Assembly (NCBI GenBank): GCA_027488335.1
Contig: JAIYBU010000050.1
Coordinates: 1 to 64,000 of the forward strand
Length of the DNA stretch: 64,000 nt
Reading direction: 5' to 3'
Origin: Cytophagaceae bacterium
GTDB taxonomy: Bacteria; Bacteroidota; Bacteroidia; Cytophagales; Spirosomataceae
Shown here: positions 1 to 9,221 of the stretch, one piece after another
Position numbering within the stretch: position 1 is the stretch's first letter
Layout of the letters: each line of letters begins with the position of its first letter
Program-made: the position numbers and the translations under genes
Notes under the pieces: model-generated
The model's database searches: none
What the model was told of the DNA's origin: nothing
Seen by the model: the letters and a program-made list of their open reading frames with translations, nothing else

Positions 1-872
1 AAATTCTCTACGAAAAATACTTCGATGGCTACACTAAAGATAGTATCAGTGGTTCGTTTTCGGCAGCGAAAAGTATCATCTCAATGCTCGTAGGCATTGG
101 CGTAAGTGAAGGCAAAATAAAGTCGCTCGATGAACCCGTGGGGAATTACGTTCCACATTTCAAAGAAGGAGATTTGGCAAAAATCAGAATCAAAGATTTG
201 CTAACGATGAGTTCGGGAACAAACTACAAAGAAGGTGACCAAAGCTACATGGGTCTTGCTGCAAAAATGTATTACGCCGACGACCAAGAGTATGTAGTAA
301 ATATAATGGAAGCCAAAGAACCAGCAGGCGTAAATTGGGAATACCGTAGTGGCGATACACAAGTGTTGGGGCTTGTGGTTGAAAAAGCTTTTGGAAAAAA
401 CATTTCAGAACTAACCTCTGAGTATTTTATGAAACCGATGGGTGCCGAAAACGATGCCAAATGGCTTTTGGATGGCGAAAGCAAGCACGAAAAAGCGTTT
501 TGTTGTTTCAACGGAGTGGCTCGTGACTACGCTCGTTTCGGAGAATTGATGCGTACGAATGGTAGGTGGAAAGAAAAACAACTTGTGCCCGAAGCGTATA
601 TGAAAGCTGCAACCTCGCCTGCCAGTTATTTGAAAGACCCAACCGAAGGCGGTAAACCAGTTGATTATTACGGGTATCAGTTTTGGGTATTTAATCACCG
701 AGGTTTTTCGATTCCGACCATGAATGGCCTTTTTGGACAATACGTATATACTATTCGAGAAAAAAATGCTATAATTGTACGCTTAGGCGAAACAAAAGTA
801 GAGAAACACGTGCATCATTTCCAGCCCGAAAACTTTACTTACATTGACGCTGCTTTCTCAATATTGAAATAA
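1..872 (+). CDS. serine hydrolase, beta-lactamase class C family (5' end missing)
   Basis: The gene enters from the left edge; the open frame runs back to base 3, well before the first in-frame ATG at 84. That upstream part contains Ser-Ala-Ala-Lys (Ser codon 60-62, Lys codon 69-71) in the context GSFSAAKS, which fits the SxxK nucleophile motif of class C beta-lactamase/DD-peptidase-like enzymes. A Tyr-Arg-Ser near codons 345-353 may stand for the YxN element. The rest has the usual helical lid and a GLFGQYVYT strand near the C-terminus. Members hydrolyse esters, amides or peptidoglycan-related substrates in the periplasm; the substrate here cannot be told. The N-terminus and any signal peptide lie outside the window. 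Confidence 0.85.
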   Translation, partial: ILYEKYFDGYTKDSISGSFSAAKSIISMLVGIGVSEGKIKSLDEPVGNYVPHFKEGDLAKIRIKDLLTMSSGTNYKEGDQSYMGLAAKMYYADDQEYVVNIMEAKEPAGVNWEYRSGDTQVLGLVVEKAFGKNISELTSEYFMKPMGAENDAKWLLDGESKHEKAFCCFNGVARDYARFGELMRTNGRWKEKQLVPEAYMKAATSPASYLKDPTEGGKPVDYYGYQFWVFNHRGFSIPTMNGLFGQYVYTIREKNAIIVRLGETKVEKHVHHFQPENFTYIDAAFSILK

Positions 873-960
873 TTTTTCGAGCAAAATTCTAAACAGTATG
901 TTTCTTAATTGGGCATCATTCGTCTAACAAGTAATTTGTAAATCGTAAATTCAATAAATC

Positions 961-1761
961 ATGCAGTCTTCTGGTTTAAAATTCAGACTTCTTATCGGTA
1001 TCGTCATGGCGATTGTGGCTTTGATAAGCTATTATAGCAAAAACCAAGTAAACCCAATAACAGGCGAGAAACAGCATATTGACCTAACTCCCGAGCAAGA
1101 AGTGGCCATGGGTTTGCAGTCGGCTCCGCAAATGGCTCAAGAATACGGAGGCCTATATAATGATAATGAAGTGCAGCAGCAAGCAAAAGCTGTAGGGTAT
1201 AAATTAGTAAAACAAGTCGATGATGAAGCCAAATCAAAAGGGCTAAATATCCCTTATCAATTTGATTTCCATGTCTTGGCCGATGACCAAACCATTAATG
1301 CTTTTGCATTACCTGGTGGACAAATATTTATTACAGTTGGGCTTTTAAAGCGTCTGAAATCGGAAGACCAACTTGCGGGTGTACTTGGTCACGAAGTTGG
1401 TCACGTCATTCACCGCCATTCGGCACAACAAATGGCCAAATCTGACTTTTATAATGGTTTGGTAGGGGCAGTAGCAACGGCAACTTCTGATGGAACAGGC
1501 ATGGGTGGTGGGCAAATCGCTCAGTATGTAGCACAAATACAGCAGATGAAGTTTGGCCGTAACGATGAACTCCAATCTGACGAATTTGGCGTAAAATACA
1601 TGATACAGGCAGGCTATGACCCTAATGCGATGATTCAGGTAATGAAAATCTTAGAAGAAGCCACTGGTGGGCAACGTCAAGATGAATTTATGAGTACACA
1701 CCCAAGTCCCGAAAATCGTATTGCTAAAATTAAAGAACACATTGCCAAATACGGTAAGTAA
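961..1761 (+). CDS. M48 family zinc metallopeptidase
   Basis: A 266-residue protein with one N-terminal hydrophobic segment (about residues 8-24), suggesting a membrane anchor or signal, followed by a periplasmic M48 peptidase domain. The zinc motif HEVGH is at residues 144-148, followed by IHRHS. The third ligand is probably Glu203 in ELQSD, matching the ExxxD element of M48. The family includes HtpX, BepA and LoiP, which degrade or assist misfolded envelope proteins. It is short and lacks TPR repeats, so it is closer to the LoiP-like stand-alone type. It has its own terminator hairpin downstream, so it is probably monocistronic. Confidence 0.88.
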   Translation: MQSSGLKFRLLIGIVMAIVALISYYSKNQVNPITGEKQHIDLTPEQEVAMGLQSAPQMAQEYGGLYNDNEVQQQAKAVGYKLVKQVDDEAKSKGLNIPYQFDFHVLADDQTINAFALPGGQIFITVGLLKRLKSEDQLAGVLGHEVGHVIHRHSAQQMAKSDFYNGLVGAVATATSDGTGMGGGQIAQYVAQIQQMKFGRNDELQSDEFGVKYMIQAGYDPNAMIQVMKILEEATGGQRQDEFMSTHPSPENRIAKIKEHIAKYGK

Positions 1762-1791
1762 ATTTCAGTAAGATTTTTAAATCTTCTGCTG

Positions 1792-1839
1792 CCGCAAGGA
1801 TACATACATGAATGTTTTGTGTCCTTGCGGTAACTTTTT
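1792..1839 (+). terminator. intrinsic terminator after the M48 peptidase gene
   Basis: A 13-bp stem, CCGCAAGGATACA pairing with TGTGTCCTTGCGG (one G-U pair), is followed by a short T-run. It lies 30 bases after the M48 stop and separates that gene from the arsenosugar-type cluster. Confidence 0.75.
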
Positions 1840-1918
1840 GGAACATATTTGAAACCCAATGAACATTTATTCACGTATGTTGTTTAAATAACTGTAAGAA
1901 AAGCTTAACCAAAAACCA

Positions 1919-2611
1919 TTGTCAACATCTACTGCCATATTGATTTTTACGCAAGAAGCATCGACAGAAGCAACTCGTAAAATGCTGACTCCCTCAAAAA
2001 ATCAAGGAGTCAATCGTATGGTATTTGACAAGTTGAATCATTTTGTGGAGCGAACTGCTGCGTCAGCTGCTTCCAAGGCCGAAAATCTACAAGTTTTTCA
2101 TTCAAACCAATTAATCAAGCCAAACAGCAATAGCTTCGGGAAACAACTTTCTTTGGCCATTCAGGCAGTTTTTGAGAAAGGTTTTGAAAAAGTAATTTGT
2201 GTTGGAAACGATTGCCCCGCACTTGATAAGAATCGAATTTTAGCGGCTATTGAGAAACTCCAAACAACCGATACCGTGCTTGGTCCCGATAATCGTGGCG
2301 GGGTATATCTGCTTGGTATCTCTCAAAAAGATTTTAAGCCCGAAGTTTTTGAAAATCTTGCTTGGCAGAGCGAAAAAATGCTGGAAAGTTTTATGAAACA
2401 ATACACTCAAAAAGCTGTATTGTTGCTCGAAACTTTATCAGATATTCATACTTTTCAAGAGCTTCAGACCTACACAACATCAAGGGGTTTTATTGCTTTT
2501 CTAATCCAACTAATTGAGCAAATAACAATAAAATTTCAGCATTATTATTGCTTTTTTGTAGAAAATCGCTCCATTCGCTCATTATCACTACGAGCACCCC
2601 CATTCGTTTAA
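1919..2611 (+). CDS. DUF2064 / TIGR04282-type glycosyltransferase-like protein, arsenosugar cluster
   Basis: A 230-residue protein of the GT-A-like nucleotidyl/glycosyl transferase fold. The motif VGNDCPAL followed by TVLGPDNRGGVYLLG corresponds to the GSDCP...LGPaxDGGYYLIG signature of DUF2064. Family members are recurrent neighbours of the radical SAM protein ArsS, and annotation pipelines name them as arsenosugar biosynthesis glycosyltransferases. The start is TTG at 1919, since no ATG is available before the conserved first strand (TAILIFTQ). The C-terminal 45 residues after about residue 188 are not recognisably conserved. It starts a one-direction run with the AhpD-like gene and arsS. 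Its exact donor and acceptor are unknown. Confidence 0.78.
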   Translation: MSTSTAILIFTQEASTEATRKMLTPSKNQGVNRMVFDKLNHFVERTAASAASKAENLQVFHSNQLIKPNSNSFGKQLSLAIQAVFEKGFEKVICVGNDCPALDKNRILAAIEKLQTTDTVLGPDNRGGVYLLGISQKDFKPEVFENLAWQSEKMLESFMKQYTQKAVLLLETLSDIHTFQELQTYTTSRGFIAFLIQLIEQITIKFQHYYCFFVENRSIRSLSLRAPPFV

Positions 2612-2646
2612 ATCAATCATTTATTGTTTAAAGTTTAAATCATAAA

Positions 2647-2663
2647 CGGACTTCGTACGTCCG
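2647..2663. repeat. small hairpin between the DUF2064 and AhpD-like genes
   Basis: CGGAC and GTCCG pair around a 7-base loop in the 92-base spacer. No T-run follows, so it may be an mRNA processing or stability element rather than a terminator. Confidence 0.4.
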
Positions 2664-2703
2664 CTATATAACGCTGTATTTCTATTTCAAAACGCATACA
2701 ATT

Positions 2704-3039
2704 ATGAAGACATATTATAACCCCGACGACCTCGCCAAATTTGGTAAAATCGGAGAGTTCGGGGGGCAAGATTTAGCCAAAAAATTTTTTGATTATTATG
2801 GCGGAACATTCAAAGATGGAGCATTAACCGAGCGAGAAAAATCATTGATTGCTCTGGCAGTTGCCCACACCATGCAATGCCCGTATTGCATAGATGCCTA
2901 CACAGCCGATACATTGGCAAAAGGCTGCACCGAAGATGAAATGATGGAAGCCGTACATGTTTCGGCGGCAATGGCAGCGGGGGTAAAACTCGTACACAGC
3001 GTACAGATGATTAATAAAGCCAAAGAATTAATGATGTAA
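2704..3039 (+). CDS. AhpD/carboxymuconolactone decarboxylase-like protein of arsenosugar clusters
   Basis: A 111-residue alpha-helical protein of the alkylhydroperoxidase D-like fold. It has the redox CxxC at residues 59-62 (MQCPYCIDAYT), preceded by an acidic residue in the EREKSLIALAVA helix and followed by the conserved VSAAMAAGV helix. Related proteins are called arsenosugar-biosynthesis-associated peroxidase-like in databases because they sit beside ArsS. Direct enzymatic evidence for them is not known to me; thiol-disulfide reduction of an arsenic intermediate is a reasonable guess. It lies between the DUF2064 gene and arsS, all in the same direction. Confidence 0.82.
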   Translation: MKTYYNPDDLAKFGKIGEFGGQDLAKKFFDYYGGTFKDGALTEREKSLIALAVAHTMQCPYCIDAYTADTLAKGCTEDEMMEAVHVSAAMAAGVKLVHSVQMINKAKELMM

Positions 3040-3052
3040 AAAATAAATTTGA

Positions 3053-3139
3053 ATAATTGAGTGAATGATAGAATAAAAATACACTACTCATTCCATTATT
3101 CACTCGTTCTATCAGTCATTCATTCGCTCACTCATTCAA
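3053..3139. repeat. ATTCA/CACTC-rich imperfect inverted repeat
   Basis: The spacer before arsS is built from short repeats such as ATTCACTC, CATTCATTC and CACTCATTC. Its left part (TGAAT, GAGTG, AATGA, TAGAA) is complementary to its right part (TTCTA, TCATT, CACTC, ATTCA), so it could fold into a long imperfect hairpin. A similar CATTC-rich stretch lies at 42306-42336. Confidence 0.45.
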
Positions 3140-3150
3140 CATTACAATAA

Positions 3151-4215
3151 ATGTCAAATCCAGTCAAGAGTTTAAAGGCCCAGAAAAGTCAATTAGGAGA
3201 ATCGGCTTTCCAACTAAAAGTGCTTAACGATAAAGAACTTTTAGGCAGCAACGTGCCTTTGTTTCGAGATAAATTAGAGGATATAAACTTGTTTCCACTA
3301 AAACCTACCAAGCTTGAAATTTTTCAGATAAACGTAGGTAAAATGTGTAATCAAGTATGCAAACATTGCCACGTTGATGCAGGTCCTGACCGTAAGGAAA
3401 TCATGACCCGTGAAACCATGCAACAGTGCGTTGATATTATTGCAAAATACAAGTTCACAACCCTTGATTTAACGGGCGGAGCTCCCGAAATGAACAATAA
3501 TTTCAGATGGTTTATCGAAGAAATTCGTAAAGTTGATGCCGACATCAAGATAATTGTCCGTTGTAATCTGACCATTATTTTGGCCAATCCGAAGTACCAC
3601 GATTTACCCGATTTTTTCAAGAAAAACCGCATCGAAGTGGTTTCTTCTCTACCCGCAACAAGTGCTAATCGTACCGATTCACAGCGTGGCGATGGCGTTT
3701 TTGAAGATTCGATAAAAGCCTTACAAATGCTTAATGCCGTAGGCTATGGTATTGAAGGCTCAGGACTAACGCTCAACTTGGTGTATAATCCTGCGGGAGC
3801 ATTTTTGCCATCAAGCCAAGCGGGTCTTGAAAAAGAATTTAAACGAGTATTAAAATCAAAATTCGATATTGAGTTTAATTCGCTTTTTGCCATTACTAAT
3901 ATTCCAATTAGCCGTTATCTTGATTATTTGTTGGTCAGTGGCAATTACGCTGCCTACATGGAAAAACTCGTAGCGGCTTATAATCCAGTGGCTGCAACGA
4001 ATGTAATGTGTCGAAATACGCTCTCAATTGGCTGGGATGGCTATCTCTATGACTGTGACTTTAATCAGATGCTCGAACTAAAGGTGGCGGCAACAGGCAA
4101 ACACATCAGCGAGTTTGATTACGACGAACTCAGCAATCGCTCAATCATTGTCAATCAGCATTGTTATGGCTGCACGGCAGGAGCAGGTAGCTCATGTGGA
4201 GGCGAAGTTGCCTAA
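3151..4215 (+). CDS. arsS: arsenosugar biosynthesis radical SAM protein ArsS
   Basis: A 354-residue radical SAM enzyme. The 4Fe-4S cluster motif CxxxCxxC is at Cys66, Cys70 and Cys73 (MCNQVCKHCHVDAGP), followed by LDLTGGAPEMN, the SAM-binding GGxPE-like element. The C-terminal part is the DUF3641-type Cys-rich domain: a CRNTLSIGWDG...DCDFNQML stretch and a final CYGC...SSCGGEVA. This two-domain layout is that of ArsS, which transfers a 5'-deoxyadenosyl group to dimethylarsinite to give the arsenosugar precursor. All cysteine positions are Cys codons, with no in-frame TGA. The arsenite methyltransferase arsM is not next to it, so the substrate must come from elsewhere. Confidence 0.9.
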   Translation: MSNPVKSLKAQKSQLGESAFQLKVLNDKELLGSNVPLFRDKLEDINLFPLKPTKLEIFQINVGKMCNQVCKHCHVDAGPDRKEIMTRETMQQCVDIIAKYKFTTLDLTGGAPEMNNNFRWFIEEIRKVDADIKIIVRCNLTIILANPKYHDLPDFFKKNRIEVVSSLPATSANRTDSQRGDGVFEDSIKALQMLNAVGYGIEGSGLTLNLVYNPAGAFLPSSQAGLEKEFKRVLKSKFDIEFNSLFAITNIPISRYLDYLLVSGNYAAYMEKLVAAYNPVAATNVMCRNTLSIGWDGYLYDCDFNQMLELKVAATGKHISEFDYDELSNRSIIVNQHCYGCTAGAGSSCGGEVA

Positions 4216-4324
4216 AATGTACCTTAAATCTAATAATTTTCTGCAACACCTTCAAATGATAGTCATTTACGAAGGCTGAAAATTGTTTTGCTCAAATTTT
4301 ATCAATCTACTTTTATAAGATTTC

Positions 4325-7300
4325 ATGGAAAAAATATTTACGAAAGTTTGTGGCCTTCTATGGCTTATCGGACTGATGTTTTCGGTTTCGACTTTCGCAC
4401 AGCAAACCCGAAAAATAACGGGACAAATCCTTGATGCCGAAACCAATCAAGGCATCATAGGTGCCAGCATTAGTGCCAACAATGGCAAAAAAACTATCGG
4501 AACTGTTTCTGACGAAAAAGGTAGTTTCTCATTGACAATTTCCGAAAAAACGCAACAAATTACTATTTCATCGGTAGGTTATAAAAGCCAAACAATAGTA
4601 TTGAACGGCCAAACTCAACTGACTATTTCTCTGCAAAGTGGTGAAGTTTTAAACGAAGTTGTCGTTACGGCTCTCGGTTTGGAGCGTCAGTCGAAAAACT
4701 TAGGGTATGCCGTACAGCAAATTGATGCTAAAGAAGTTAGCCGAGTAAAATCGACCAATTTTTTGGATAATTTGGCGGGCCGAGTAGCGGGCGTAACCAT
4801 TACGGGAGGCTCTACTGGCGTAGGTTCAACCACACGTATAAGTATAAGGGGCGAATCGTCTTTTACCAATGCCAACCCACTTTTTGTGGTTGATGGAATT
4901 CCGATTAATAATAACACCGTAGTAAATAACGTAAACGATGATGCCAACGGCTTCATGGAGGTTGATTTCGGGAACGGTGCAATGGAAGTAAATCCCGATG
5001 ATATTGAATCGGTTACGGTGTTGAAAGGTCCATCGGCAGCAGCACTTTATGGCACTCGTGCCTCGAATGGAGTCTTGATTATTAAGACAAAATCAGGAGC
5101 AAAATCTAAAGGTTTAGGAGTATCGTTTAACACTTCAAACTATCTTGAAACCCCTTTTCAATTACCTGTTTTTCAAAATTCTTACGGTTTAGGAAATAGC
5201 GGGCAATATGCTTACAAAGACGGCCTCGGTGGCGGTATCAACGATAATATTACTTATAGTTTTGGACCTAAGCTAAATGCTGGGCTTATGATTCCGCAAT
5301 ATGATAGCCCCGTAACTTTGCCAAACGGACAAACTGTAAGAGCGGGCGATGTGGCTATTCACGGAGGCTTGCCTATTACGCCAACGCCTTTTGTAGCTTA
5401 CCCCAATAACCTCAAAGATTTCTACGGAACTGGCCGCACTTCAATCAATAATTTAGCCATTTCAGCAGGTAATGAAAAAGGTAACTTCCGCCTTTCAATG
5501 ACCGATTTGAATAGCCAATCTTATATTCCAGGAGTGGATTTGAAGCGTCGAACGGTTTCTACAGCTCTTAATTTTACGCCTATTTCAAAACTAAAAATTA
5601 CCTCAAATATTAGTTATATCAATTCGGGAAGTAGCAATCGCCCTGCCACCAAATATGGTTCTGAAAATATCAACTATGCTTTGGTCGGTTGGTTTGGACG
5701 CTCAAATAATATTGAGCCGCTGAAAGATTACTGGCAGCCAGGTTTAGAAAATGTGCAACAATTTTCTTATAACTACACATTTTTTGATAATCCTTATTTT
5801 ACACTTTACGAAAACCGCAACGCCTTCAATCGTGACCGTGTTTTTGGCAATCTCTCGGCTCGTTATGAATTTACCCCCGAATTATCGCTTTCGGTTCGTA
5901 CGGGTATGGACTACCAAAACGAAGACCGAACTTTCCGTCGTGCATATAGTTCAAACCGTTTTAAAACTGGTGCGTATTCCGAACAAAACGTTTTCTATCG
6001 TGAAATCAATTCCGACTTTTTGTTGAATTACACCAAAAACGTGGGTAATTTGAGCATAGATGTATCGGCTGGTGGTAATAGAATGGACCAAAGAGCGGCT
6101 AACGAACAAGTACAAACGCTTTCATTGGCACAACCTGGGGTTTATTCATTATCGAATGCGGCTTCGCCTTTAGAATATTTCCAAGCGGCTGGTACGAAAC
6201 GCATCAATAGTTTGTACGGTATCGCTAAATTTGGTTTCAAAGATTTCCTGTTTGTAGATATTACTGGCCGTAACGACTGGTCGAGTGCGTTGGCAACAGC
6301 TACTTCTTCGGCCAATACTTCATTCTTTTATCCTTCAGTTTCGGCAGGTTTAGTGGTTTCAAATTTGGTCAAATTACCAACGGCCATTTCATTCTTGAAA
6401 CTTCGTGCGAGTTATGCACAAGTTGGAAATGATACTAATCCTTTCCAAACCATCGGAACATTTGTGGCACGTACACCCGTAGGTGGTTTACCAACTTTCA
6501 GTGACCAAAATCAAATCTCAAATGCTAATTTGAAACCCGAAAGCATTAGTTCGACCGAATTTGGTGCCGATGTGCGATTCTTGAATGATAAAATTAAGCT
6601 CGACGTAACGTATTTCAATGCTTTGAATAAAAATCAGATTATTTCATTACCGATTGCGGTTTCTTCGGGTTATGGTCAGCAAAGTATCAACGGCGGAGCC
6701 GTTAGAAGCAAAGGCGTTGAAGTAGTGCTTGATTTAACACCAATTCGTACGAACGTTTTTTCGTGGAGAAGCACTTTCAATTTCTCGACGTATCAGAATA
6801 TCGTAGAGAAATTGCCGATTCCAGGGCAAACCATCACGTTGGCTTATAACCGAATTTATGATAACGTCAATCAAACGGTTTGGTACCAAGTAAAAGAAGG
6901 TGGCCGCATGGGCGATATGTACGGAACGGGCTATTTGAAAAACGATAAAGGCGAGTTTATCATTGGAAAAGATGGTCGATATATTGTAGATAATACGCTC
7001 AAAAAGTTGGGCAATTATACCCCTGATTTTATGGTAGGTTTTAATAATACGTTGAGTTATAAAAATTTCCAGATGAGCTTCTTATTCGATTGGCGTCAAG
7101 GCGGAAAAGTTGTTTCTCGTACTTTAGCATTGGCCGCTGTGGGTGGACAACTTATCGAAACCGAAGACCGTCCAACAGCAGGAATTGTGGCCAAAGGTGT
7201 GGTAAACATGGGCACGGCAGAAACTCCTAATTACCAACCAAATACCACTGCCGTAAGTGCCGAAACGTATTACAGAATGTATTACGACCGCAACCACGAG

Positions 7301-7561
7301 GAAAATAATACTTATGATGCTTCATATTTGAAACTCCGTGAGGTTTTGATTGGCTACGAACTGCCAAAAGGTTGGTTCAAAAATCGAATAGAGAGCATCA
7401 ATGTTTCGTTGATTGGCCGTAATCTCTACGCTTTCAGTAAAATACCGCACTTCGACCCCGAGCAGTTTGGTTTTCAAGGACAAAAGCTGATGTCGGGCGT
7501 GGAAGACATGAGCTACCCAACTACTCGTAGTTTTGGTGTGAAATTGGGCATTACATTCTAA
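4325..7561 (+). CDS. SusC/RagA family TonB-dependent outer-membrane transporter
   Basis: A 1078-residue protein with a signal peptide ending near FAQQ (about residue 26), a carboxypeptidase-regulatory-like beta domain (about 30-110), the LNEVVVTALG segment that marks SusC-family plugs, a TonB plug (about 115-255, ending ALYGTRASNGVLIIKT) and a beta-barrel ending in GITF with a terminal Phe. SusC proteins form the barrel of a pedal-bin importer closed by a SusD lipoprotein, powered by TonB. The matching susD begins 21 bases downstream. No glycan-degrading enzymes are nearby, so the ligand may not be a polysaccharide. It follows arsS by 109 bases in the same direction. Confidence 0.93.
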   Translation: MEKIFTKVCGLLWLIGLMFSVSTFAQQTRKITGQILDAETNQGIIGASISANNGKKTIGTVSDEKGSFSLTISEKTQQITISSVGYKSQTIVLNGQTQLTISLQSGEVLNEVVVTALGLERQSKNLGYAVQQIDAKEVSRVKSTNFLDNLAGRVAGVTITGGSTGVGSTTRISIRGESSFTNANPLFVVDGIPINNNTVVNNVNDDANGFMEVDFGNGAMEVNPDDIESVTVLKGPSAAALYGTRASNGVLIIKTKSGAKSKGLGVSFNTSNYLETPFQLPVFQNSYGLGNSGQYAYKDGLGGGINDNITYSFGPKLNAGLMIPQYDSPVTLPNGQTVRAGDVAIHGGLPITPTPFVAYPNNLKDFYGTGRTSINNLAISAGNEKGNFRLSMTDLNSQSYIPGVDLKRRTVSTALNFTPISKLKITSNISYINSGSSNRPATKYGSENINYALVGWFGRSNNIEPLKDYWQPGLENVQQFSYNYTFFDNPYFTLYENRNAFNRDRVFGNLSARYEFTPELSLSVRTGMDYQNEDRTFRRAYSSNRFKTGAYSEQNVFYREINSDFLLNYTKNVGNLSIDVSAGGNRMDQRAANEQVQTLSLAQPGVYSLSNAASPLEYFQAAGTKRINSLYGIAKFGFKDFLFVDITGRNDWSSALATATSSANTSFFYPSVSAGLVVSNLVKLPTAISFLKLRASYAQVGNDTNPFQTIGTFVARTPVGGLPTFSDQNQISNANLKPESISSTEFGADVRFLNDKIKLDVTYFNALNKNQIISLPIAVSSGYGQQSINGGAVRSKGVEVVLDLTPIRTNVFSWRSTFNFSTYQNIVEKLPIPGQTITLAYNRIYDNVNQTVWYQVKEGGRMGDMYGTGYLKNDKGEFIIGKDGRYIVDNTLKKLGNYTPDFMVGFNNTLSYKNFQMSFLFDWRQGGKVVSRTLALAAVGGQLIETEDRPTAGIVAKGVVNMGTAETPNYQPNTTAVSAETYYRMYYDRNHEENNTYDASYLKLREVLIGYELPKGWFKNRIESINVSLIGRNLYAFSKIPHFDPEQFGFQGQKLMSGVEDMSYPTTRSFGVKLGITF

Positions 7562-7582
7562 GGTTTTCAAATTAGTAAAGAC

Positions 7583-9025
7583 ATGAAAAAATTTAATAAA
7601 TATATCATTGCTATCTTGTGCGTAAGCAGCTTGAGCTGTACACAGGATTTCGAGAAACTCAACATTAATCCAACTGCCCCAGTTGATGTACAACCCGAAC
7701 TTTTACTCCGCAAAGAGTTGTTCGATTTTGCCGACCAGATGTCGTACGAAGGCTTTGTGGCGGGCAATTTATTAGGACAACAATTCACGGCCATCGACTT
7801 TAATTTATTCGACCGCCACAGCTTAACCGAGCCTCAATATGGCGGAAATCCGTGGCCGTTTTTGTACGAAAACCTCCGTGATAATGAGATTTTATTGGCA
7901 AAATCAAGAGCAAATGCCGCTTTTGGTGTGTATGAAGGCCCAGCTTTGATTTATAAGGCGTATTTGACAGGAGTGTTGACCGACCTTTATGGCGATGTAC
8001 CTTACTCAGAAGCCTTGAAAGGAAAAAGTGGAAACGTAACCCCAAAATACGATGCTCAACGAGATATTTATTTAGGAAAAGATGGTATCATTGATAACCT
8101 AAACTCGGCAATTACGGCCATTACGAATTATAAAGGAGCAACACGCCTTCAAGGAGATATTATCTTCAACGGTGATTTGACGAAATGGAGAAGATTTGCT
8201 AACTCGTTGAAATTCAAGTATTTAATGCGTGCGTCGGCCAAAGAAAATGTGGCAGACCAATTGAAGCAAATTTTTGCAGGCGGAGATTATATCAAAGATG
8301 CTACTCAAAATGCAGTGTATGCCTTTACTGCTTCACAACCCAATAATTTTAGAATGGCAACAGCTCGTATTGGCGACTTTAACTTATTCATCATGTCGGA
8401 AACAATGGACGAAATTCTGACCAAACTCGACGACCCACGTAAGCAAGTATTATTCCGCCCAACGGCTAATAACGCCAATGTTTATAAAGGTTTGTTGAAT
8501 GGGCCAGATGCTTCAAAGCTCTCTATTTCGGTCGGAAATTATTCGTTTTCAGGAAGAATTTTTAGAGAAGATGCTGGTCGTTTGAAGGCCAATTTCTTGA
8601 CAAGTTTTGAGATGAATTTCTTACTGGCCGAAGCTGCCGAAAAAGGTTTCATCAGTGCCGATGCCAAGACTTTCTACGAAACAGGCGTAAAACAAGCCTT
8701 CGATTATTGGTATTCGGTTTTACCAGAAAATTATCTAAAAACTGGTCCAGCGGCATACAAAGTGGCAAACGCCAACCCGATTGAGCAAATTATTACGCAA
8801 AAATGGATTGCTAATGTTATCAACGGATACGAGGGCTGGAACGAATATCGACGTACGGGTTTCCCGAAACTTAAAACCATTTCGGCAAGTTTAAATCAAA
8901 ACTTAATTCCTGTTCGCATGCCATACCCAACCACCGAAGATGCCCTAAACAACGCAAACTTCAAGGCAGCAGCTGAGAAAACCAATAAAAATAGTATCAA
9001 TTCGCCAGTTTGGTGGGATAATTAG
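7583..9025 (+). CDS. SusD/RagB family outer-membrane lipoprotein (SusD-like type 2)
   Basis: A 480-residue lipoprotein with a signal peptide and lipobox SSLSC (Cys19). The mature start DFEKLNINPTAP and inner segments such as LTDLYGDVPYSEALKG, LTKWRRFANSLKFKYLMR and the C-terminal EGWNEYRRTGFPKL are hallmark features of SusD-like_2 proteins. It should cap the SusC barrel encoded just upstream and bind the imported ligand at the cell surface. The 21-base spacing to susC indicates co-transcription. A very stable hairpin follows the stop codon. Confidence 0.92.
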   Translation: MKKFNKYIIAILCVSSLSCTQDFEKLNINPTAPVDVQPELLLRKELFDFADQMSYEGFVAGNLLGQQFTAIDFNLFDRHSLTEPQYGGNPWPFLYENLRDNEILLAKSRANAAFGVYEGPALIYKAYLTGVLTDLYGDVPYSEALKGKSGNVTPKYDAQRDIYLGKDGIIDNLNSAITAITNYKGATRLQGDIIFNGDLTKWRRFANSLKFKYLMRASAKENVADQLKQIFAGGDYIKDATQNAVYAFTASQPNNFRMATARIGDFNLFIMSETMDEILTKLDDPRKQVLFRPTANNANVYKGLLNGPDASKLSISVGNYSFSGRIFREDAGRLKANFLTSFEMNFLLAEAAEKGFISADAKTFYETGVKQAFDYWYSVLPENYLKTGPAAYKVANANPIEQIITQKWIANVINGYEGWNEYRRTGFPKLKTISASLNQNLIPVRMPYPTTEDALNNANFKAAAEKTNKNSINSPVWWDN

Positions 9026-9038
9026 TAGTCCAAGGGCA

Positions 9039-9089
9039 ATAATCGACAACTTTTAATTGACTGTAAAACAATTAAAAGTTGTCGATTAT
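9039..9089 (+). terminator. 21-bp perfect hairpin after susD
   Basis: A perfect 21-bp inverted repeat with a 9-base loop starts 13 bases after the susD stop (arms 9039-9059 and 9069-9089). There is no clear T-run, so it may act as a transcript end stabiliser or as a weak terminator. Confidence 0.6.
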
Positions 9090-9221
9090 ACTCATGTCAA
9101 TGCTTATGAGTTAAAAATCCCGAATAGGTGAAATAAGTTTATAATGTCGCTTAGGCAGTCTATAACTCTGTCACTCATTCGAGGTTTAGTTTTTCAAAAT
9201 ACACCGTTAAATATAAACTTT

